DNA from: DASZQL01 sp964391865
GTDB taxonomy: Bacteria > Planctomycetota > Phycisphaerae > Phycisphaerales > UBA1924
DNA length: 64,000 nucleotides
Direction of reading: 5' to 3'
Assembly: GCA_964391865.1 (NCBI GenBank)
Contig: CAYMNQ010000001.1
Span: forward strand, 930,001-994,000
This document shows positions 59,492 to 64,000 of this stretch, piece after piece. Below the pieces are notes generated by a model, which did no database searches, was not told where the DNA came from, and saw nothing but the letters and a program-made list of their open reading frames with translations. The position numbers were made by a program, and so were the translations under genes. How positions within the stretch are numbered: the stretch's first letter is position 1; each line of letters opens with the position of its first letter.

Positions 59492-60757
59492 ATGGCTTCA
59501 GTCGTCTTCTACTTCCAGGTCCATCAGCCGTGGCGATTGCGCCGCTACTCCGTCTTCGATTCCGATCCCTTTTACTTCGAAGACGCGAAGAACCGCGAGA
59601 TCCTTCTGAAAGTCGCCGACAAGTGCTACCGCCCGGCGACGCAGCTCATCCTCGACCTCGTCCGCAAGCACAAGGGCAACTTCCGCGTCAGCTACGCGCT
59701 CACGGGCGTCGTGCTCGACCAGATGCTCCAGTGGGCGCCGGACGTCATCGACCTCTTCAAAGCTCTCGCCGACTCCGGCTGCTGCGAGTTCATCGGCGAG
59801 ACGTACCACCACTCGCTCTCGTTCCTCTACTCGAAGGACGAGTTCCGCGAGCAGGTCGAGATGCAGACCGCGAAGGTGAAAGAGCTCTTCGGCTACACGC
59901 CCACCGTCTTCCGCAACACCGAGCTGATCTACAACAACGAGATCGCGCAGTACGTCAACGCGCTGAAAAAGCCCGACGGCACGCCGCGGTTCCTCGGGCA
60001 ACTTTGCGAGGGCGTTGACCGCATCCTCGGCTACCGCTCTCCCAACTACATCTACCGCCCGCCCGGCACGGGCGACGGCATGATCGCCGGCCGCCCCTTC
60101 GGAGCGCTCCTCAAGAACTACCGCCTCTCCGACGACATCGCGTTCCGCTTCTCCAACCGCGCCTGGGCCGAGTGGCCCCTCACGACGGAGAAGTTCGCGC
60201 AGTGGGTCCACCAGATCAACGGCGACGGCTACCTCTGCAACCTCTTCATGGACTACGAGACCTTCGGCGAGCACCAGTGGGCCGACACCGGCATCTTCAA
60301 CTTCATGGCGAAACTCCCCGAAGCCATCTTCGACGTGAAGAAGGGCGAGAACCACTTCAACACGCCGAGCGAGGCGCTCGAAAACTTCGCGCCCGTCGGC
60401 ACCTACGACGTGCCGCACACGATCAGCTGGGCCGACACCGAGCGTGACCTCTCCGCCTGGCTCGGCAACGCGATGCAGGCGAACGCGCTGCAGGAAACCT
60501 ACAAGCTCGAGAAGCCCATCAAGGACAAACTCGCCGAGGAAACCCGCAAGGGCGACGAAACCCGCATCAACGAAGCCCAGCACCTGCTCAACGACTGGCG
60601 CAAGCTGACGACCAGCGACCACTTCTACTACATGTGTACGAAGTACTTCGCCGACGGCGACGTGCACAAGTACTTCAACCCCTACGACTCGCCGTATGAC
60701 TCGTACATCAACTTCATGAACGTGCTCGACAACGTGCGCTCGAGAATCGAGCGGTAG
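59492..60757 (+). CDS. Glycoside hydrolase family 57 alpha-amylase-like enzyme
   Basis: 421 residues, no signal peptide, so cytoplasmic. Conserved regions: VVFYFQVHQPWRLRRYSVFD, FIGETYHHSLSFLYS, VFRNTELIYNNEIA containing the predicted nucleophile Glu144, and LCNLFMDYETFGEHQW with the acid Asp254. These positions match the catalytic Glu145 and Asp237 described for the Methanocaldococcus GH57 amylase. It likely acts on internal alpha-glucan (glycogen). AAGGAA upstream sets the start. It is the only glycogen-type gene here. Confidence 0.9.
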   Translation: MASVVFYFQVHQPWRLRRYSVFDSDPFYFEDAKNREILLKVADKCYRPATQLILDLVRKHKGNFRVSYALTGVVLDQMLQWAPDVIDLFKALADSGCCEFIGETYHHSLSFLYSKDEFREQVEMQTAKVKELFGYTPTVFRNTELIYNNEIAQYVNALKKPDGTPRFLGQLCEGVDRILGYRSPNYIYRPPGTGDGMIAGRPFGALLKNYRLSDDIAFRFSNRAWAEWPLTTEKFAQWVHQINGDGYLCNLFMDYETFGEHQWADTGIFNFMAKLPEAIFDVKKGENHFNTPSEALENFAPVGTYDVPHTISWADTERDLSAWLGNAMQANALQETYKLEKPIKDKLAEETRKGDETRINEAQHLLNDWRKLTTSDHFYYMCTKYFADGDVHKYFNPYDSPYDSYINFMNVLDNVRSRIER

Positions 60758-60868
60758 CGACCGTCGCCTCGCCCACGCTTGAGCCTCGAGTTCGAGCATC
60801 GCGTCGCGTTCCGTGAAGATCATGTAAACGCGTTGAGCCACAGTATGATGCATGCGCATACTTGCGGC

Positions 60869-62275
60869 ATGAAACCCATCGACACCGCACTTCGGCACGC
60901 CGTGCTCTGCATGGCGCTCTCATCAGGATCGATCGCAGCCGCCGCCGTGCCGCAGCCGGGCGACTATCTGGTCGCGTCGCGATCCGTCGGCGTGATCTTC
61001 GCCGTCGATCCGGCGACCGGGCAGGTGCGCGGCTCCGTCACCGGCCCGGAGTTCGTCATCCCCGCCACGCCGCCCGTCGGCGTGGGGCCCGCAATCCCCA
61101 GCTCATTCAACACCGCACTCGCGACGCTCCCCGGCCGATCGATCTACGCGCGCTTCTGCACGGCTTCGAACTGGGGGTTGATGATCGTCGACCCGGCCAC
61201 GGGCAACCGCGCCCTCGCTCACAGCGGGCCGTCGGTCCCCGCGTGGAACGAGTGCGGCGAAGTGCTCGCGCTGAACGGTCGAACACTGCTCACCACCGCC
61301 GATGATTTTCAGGATGAGTTCAACGCCCGCGGCCGTCTGCTCGCGTACGACGTGATCTCCGGTCGCACGACCATCCTCTCGGGCGAGACGCGCGGCGACG
61401 GCCCGCTCTTCGACCGCGTCCGCGCCCTCGCGCTCGTCGACTGCACGACCGCGCTCGTCGCCGAGTGGAATCTGCCGAGCGCCGGGCCCGCGGCCGCCAC
61501 CGCCGGGCTGTTCCGCGTCGATCTTCTCACCGGCAACCGAACCTTTGTCTCTCGGCTCTCGCCCGCGCCGCTCGTTCGCCCGCTGGCGCAGGGCGGCGTG
61601 GTCATCGGCTCAGTCACGCTCGGCGACGACGAGGGCGGCAGCGGGCCCGTCCCCAACATCCAGACGCGCTCGATCACCGTGCTGAACGGCACGGTCTACG
61701 CTGGCTGCTCAAGCCAGATGGGCTCCTCTAACTTCTTCGCCGGGATTTTCGAGATCGAGCCCGACGGCGACCGCATCCTCCGCGTCGGCACCGCCTACGC
61801 CGACGACGGCTCCGCGACCACCACGGTCGCCGTGCCGCCCGCCAGCGGCGATCCGACGCCGCTCGACGCGATCCAAGGACTCACCGCGACCCCGACCGGG
61901 CGCCTCGCGTTCGTCAGTCTCTTCGGCCCGGAGCGCATCACCGAGTGGGACCCGGCAACGAACGCGCTCGTGACCGTCTCCGACATCCGTGCACAGTTCA
62001 CGCGCTCCGCCCCGGCGATGAACTTTTCCGGCCTGACCATCTTCCGCGCCGCCGACGCGGTCATCGCGCAGTGCAACCCGCTTTGCCCGGGAGATGCCGA
62101 CAGCGACGGCTCGGTCGGGCTTGCTGATATCGCGCTCATGATTGCCAACTGGAGCGCCACCGAGCCGCCCGTCCCGCCGGGCACGCTGGGCGATCTCGAC
62201 GGCGACACGCTCGTCACGCTCGCCGACCTGTCGATCACGATCCAGTATTGGGGCGTTCAGTGCCTGCCCCCGTAA
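60869..62275 (+). CDS. Secreted beta-propeller-like protein with dockerin repeats
   Basis: 468 residues. Start ATG 60869 gives the signal peptide MKPIDTALRHAVLCMALSSG...AAAA. The chain contains repeated beta motifs of the propeller kind (GVIFAVDPATGQVRGSV, LMIVDPATGNRALAHSG, GLFRVDLLTGNRTFVSR, GIFEIEPDGDRILRVG, ITEWDPATNALVTVSD). Two dockerin-like loops close it: CPGDADSDGSVGLADIALMI and LGDLDGDTLVTLADLSITIQ, ending LPP. Ligand and activity are unknown. It probably joins the other dockerin proteins at the cell surface. Confidence 0.75.
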   Translation: MKPIDTALRHAVLCMALSSGSIAAAAVPQPGDYLVASRSVGVIFAVDPATGQVRGSVTGPEFVIPATPPVGVGPAIPSSFNTALATLPGRSIYARFCTASNWGLMIVDPATGNRALAHSGPSVPAWNECGEVLALNGRTLLTTADDFQDEFNARGRLLAYDVISGRTTILSGETRGDGPLFDRVRALALVDCTTALVAEWNLPSAGPAAATAGLFRVDLLTGNRTFVSRLSPAPLVRPLAQGGVVIGSVTLGDDEGGSGPVPNIQTRSITVLNGTVYAGCSSQMGSSNFFAGIFEIEPDGDRILRVGTAYADDGSATTTVAVPPASGDPTPLDAIQGLTATPTGRLAFVSLFGPERITEWDPATNALVTVSDIRAQFTRSAPAMNFSGLTIFRAADAVIAQCNPLCPGDADSDGSVGLADIALMIANWSATEPPVPPGTLGDLDGDTLVTLADLSITIQYWGVQCLPP

Positions 62276-62290
62276 GCTAAACTCCGCGAG

Positions 62291-62758
62291 ATGAGCGCTC
62301 CGCCGCCCAGCACGACTCTCATGGTCCGCCGCGCCGGGCTCGAGCACATCAAGCTGCTCGCCCCGCTCTTCGACGCCTACCGCGGCTTCTATCAACAGCC
62401 CAGCGATCCGCGCGCCGCCGTTGATTTCCTCACGCCACGCTTGTCGCGCGATGAGTGCGTCGTCTTTCTCGCGTTCGACGATGAAACCGCCGTCGGCTTC
62501 ACGCTGCTCTACCCGCTCTTCTCTTCCGTCAGCGTCCACCGCCTGTGGCTGCTCAACGATCTGTTCGTCGCGCCGCGCGCCCGCCGCGGCGGCGTCGGAC
62601 GCGCGCTCATGCAGCACGCCATCACCTTCGCGCGCGAGACCGGCGCAGGCCGATTGAGCCTCCGCACCGAGAACGTCAACACTCAGGCGCAGGCGCTGTA
62701 CGTCTCCCTCGGCTTCACGAAAGACGAGAAATTCTCGACCTACAACCTGAAACTGTGA
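62291..62758 (+). CDS. GNAT-family N-acetyltransferase
   Basis: 155 residues. The core reads MVRRAGLEHIKLLAPLFDAY, then LWLLNDLFVAPRARRGGVGRAL for acetyl-CoA binding (the Q/RxxGxG/A turn), ALMQHAITFARETGAGRLSL and TQAQALYVSLGFTKDE. Size and motif order are typical of small acyltransferases. The gene lies 15 bases after the dockerin protein gene and 28 bases before the next, probably one transcript with the DinB-like gene. Substrate is unknown. Confidence 0.88.
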   Translation: MSAPPPSTTLMVRRAGLEHIKLLAPLFDAYRGFYQQPSDPRAAVDFLTPRLSRDECVVFLAFDDETAVGFTLLYPLFSSVSVHRLWLLNDLFVAPRARRGGVGRALMQHAITFARETGAGRLSLRTENVNTQAQALYVSLGFTKDEKFSTYNLKL

Positions 62759-62786
62759 TCGCGTGCACAGCGAACTCACTGCCCGC

Positions 62787-63389
62787 ATGACCAACGAGCC
62801 GCCGATCAAACTCGCCCCGCCCGGCGCGGGCATCCCGCTGTATCAGCGCGTGGCGGCGAAATGGGTCGTGATCCCGTACTGGCGAAAGTCCGTGCCTTGG
62901 GGGCGAGTCGCCGAGCGCCTGCGCGAACAGGCTGATCAGTTCGACGCCATCGTGAAAGCCGCCAATCGCCGCGCGCCCGAAGCGCTGACGCGGCGCGTCC
63001 TCATCCCGCCCGCCACCGGTCTCGAAGACGACTCGCGCTTCTGGTCGCTCGCGATGGTCGCCGACCATCTCGCGCGCGTGAACCTGGGCGTCGCGGATGT
63101 GCTCTCGGTGCTCACCGCCGCGAGCGCGCCGGGAGGATCGCTCCGCGATGTGCGCATCGTCGACTACAAGCCCGACCCCGGCGCGGACCGCGCCGCGCTC
63201 GGCGCGATGCGCCGCTCGATCGACGCGGTCGAGCTCGCGCTGCGCGAGGGCAAAGCCAACCAGCGCACCAACGCCACGCACCCGCACCCCTGGTTCGGCC
63301 CGCTCCCCGCCCGCACTTGGGCCGTCTTCCCCGCAATGCACCAGTCGCTCCACCTCGCCCAGGCCCGCGCCATCGCGTCCCGGCTGTAG
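62787..63389 (+). CDS. DinB-like protein
   Basis: 200 residues from ATG 62787; a GTG eight codons earlier is possible. Motifs of a DinB four-helix bundle are SLAMVADHLARVN (metal-binding His in MVxHL-type position), the internal HPWFGPL and the C-terminal HQSLHLAQARAI, each contributing a His. Members of this superfamily act as metal-dependent thiol transferases or hydrolases; which reaction applies here is not evident. It ends near a strong hairpin. Confidence 0.7.
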   Translation: MTNEPPIKLAPPGAGIPLYQRVAAKWVVIPYWRKSVPWGRVAERLREQADQFDAIVKAANRRAPEALTRRVLIPPATGLEDDSRFWSLAMVADHLARVNLGVADVLSVLTAASAPGGSLRDVRIVDYKPDPGADRAALGAMRRSIDAVELALREGKANQRTNATHPHPWFGPLPARTWAVFPAMHQSLHLAQARAIASRL

Positions 63390-63420
63390 CGCACGTTCGC
63401 GTTTGTGCGCACATCGGCGG

Positions 63421-63442
63421 ACCTGTTCCACGGGGAACAGGT
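63421..63442. repeat. Palindrome downstream of the DinB-like gene (parS-like or terminator-like)
   Basis: ACCTGTTCC and GGAACAGGT surround ACGG. The inner 16 bases, TGTTCCACGGGGAACA, resemble a ParB parS site (TGTTCCACGTGGAACA) with one mismatch. It lies between convergent genes and lacks a clear U tract on either side. A REP-like palindrome or bidirectional terminator is equally possible. Confidence 0.4.
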
Positions 63443-63460
63443 TCAGATTTGTGCGCGCGG

Positions 63461-64000
63461 TCAAGGCGCGGATGCCGGGGTCGGCTGGGTCGCTGCGGGC
63501 ACCGTAAGTTCCACAAGGAACTGGCTCCGCCCGTCGTTGGTCCAGGCGGCAAGCAGCTTGGTCTGCGACGCGATGAACTCCGCGACGAGTTCGGGCGTGA
63601 GGCGCGGATCGAGGTACTTCGATTCCTTCAGGCGGCCGAGTTCGTTCATGTTCACGAGGATGTGCGTCACGCCCTGCGCGCGGAGCGCGTCGGCGGCGGC
63701 GCGCGGGTCGTTGTTCGACGCCGACAGGGCCTCGGCGAGGAGCGAGCGGTCCCACGTCGTGCCCCACAGCACGGGGACGTTGAGGTAGTACGGCGTCGAA
63801 TCGCCCAGCAAGTACAGCAGTTTTCGCTCGCCCGCGAGGCGCGGCAGCATGAGGTTCACGTACACCTCGGGCGGCTGCTGGCCCATGACCTGCTCCTGCT
63901 CGGCGGGCGGGAGCTTCGGGAGTTCCTGGCGCTGGAGCGAGCCGTTGAGCAGGCTCACGCCGCCGAGGAGCGCGAGGTTGGGGTTGCCCGAGTTCTGCGA
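63461..64000 (-). CDS. C-terminal part of a probable GT39-type membrane glycosyltransferase
   Basis: The frame is open to the right edge (no start inside the window) and ends after 179 residues at 63461. Visible motifs are LLYLLGDSTPYYLNVPV, WGTTWDRSLLAEAL, ALRAQGVTHILVNMNELGRL and LTPELVAEFIAS. These match the soluble C-terminal domain seen behind the membrane part of planctomycete GT39/PMT-type glycosyltransferases. Membrane helices would be encoded beyond the edge. It is convergent with the DinB-like gene. A GTG at 63958 would give a shorter frame but has no support. Confidence 0.65.
   Translation of the reverse strand, partial: SQNSGNPNLALLGGVSLLNGSLQRQELPKLPPAEQEQVMGQQPPEVYVNLMLPRLAGERKLLYLLGDSTPYYLNVPVLWGTTWDRSLLAEALSASNNDPRAAADALRAQGVTHILVNMNELGRLKESKYLDPRLTPELVAEFIASQTKLLAAWTNDGRSQFLVELTVPAATQPTPASAP

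Overview
The window is GC-rich, gene-dense bacterial chromosome and looks like a member of the Planctomycetota, most likely class Phycisphaerae. This is inferred from the gene set. Several large secreted proteins end in paired dockerin-like repeats (CPGDxDGDGSVGLSDIA). One protein has a PAPG...GLRRRR anchor tail. There is a CPNCRYDMRG zinc-ribbon protein, a bactofilin pair, and many genes without a Shine-Dalgarno sequence. No rRNA, tRNA, CRISPR array, prophage or plasmid-type replication gene was seen.

Layout. 1-0.33 kb: edge of a RAYT/IS200-like HUH transposase with hairpins upstream. 0.35-4 kb: a membrane-anchored unknown, a 3-hydroxybutyryl-CoA dehydrogenase and an exported methyltransferase-like protein. 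4.1-11.7 kb: a peptide-type ABC importer operon (permease, tethered solute-binding protein, two enlarged permeases, one ATPase). 11.7-16.6 kb: EEP-family hydrolase, ArsR/SRPBCC regulatory pair, ybeY and a CNNM/CorC-like protein. 16.6-24.5 kb: cytochrome c-sugar dehydrogenase fusion, radA, a decayed DUF433/DUF5615 toxin-antitoxin pair lying between two copies of the radA 5' end, a P1B-4-type metal ATPase and an alpha/beta hydrolase. 24.7-33.5 kb: glycosyltransferase, bactofilins, LMW phosphatase-rpiB-ROK kinase, agmatinase-like protein, methyltransferase, class IV aminotransferase and GNAT. 33.6-37.8 kb: dnaE. 38-44.8 kb: small secreted/membrane proteins and the phoH-pgpH-folP operon. 45.3-55.7 kb: secreted block with a deiminase-fold protein, two tandem paralogous dockerin proteins and a giant sugar-dehydrogenase/PKD protein. 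55.7-64 kb: csrA, a NifU-like scaffold, AtoE-type transporter, ChaN-like lipoprotein, GH57 amylase, another dockerin protein, a GNAT, a DinB-like protein and the C-terminus of a probable GT39-type membrane protein.

The most unusual feature is a dense population of hairpin and low-complexity repeats. Many consist of two inverted copies of a wordy motif around a short loop. They lie between genes and also, in frame, inside conserved genes: dnaE (twice), radA, the metal ATPase and a GNAT, and as single-arm versions in the hydrolase and the ChaN-like gene. One family (GGTGGC head plus hairpin) recurs downstream of oppD, downstream of dnaE and as an inverted pair upstream of dnaE. With a REP-associated transposase at the left edge, this suggests a REP/RAYT-like or palindromic-element system that is tolerated inside essential proteins, comparable in principle to Rickettsia palindromic elements. 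The mechanism is inference; the inverted repeats and open frames are directly visible.

All functions come from reading motifs by eye. No database search was possible, so family names without several visible motifs should be treated as provisional.
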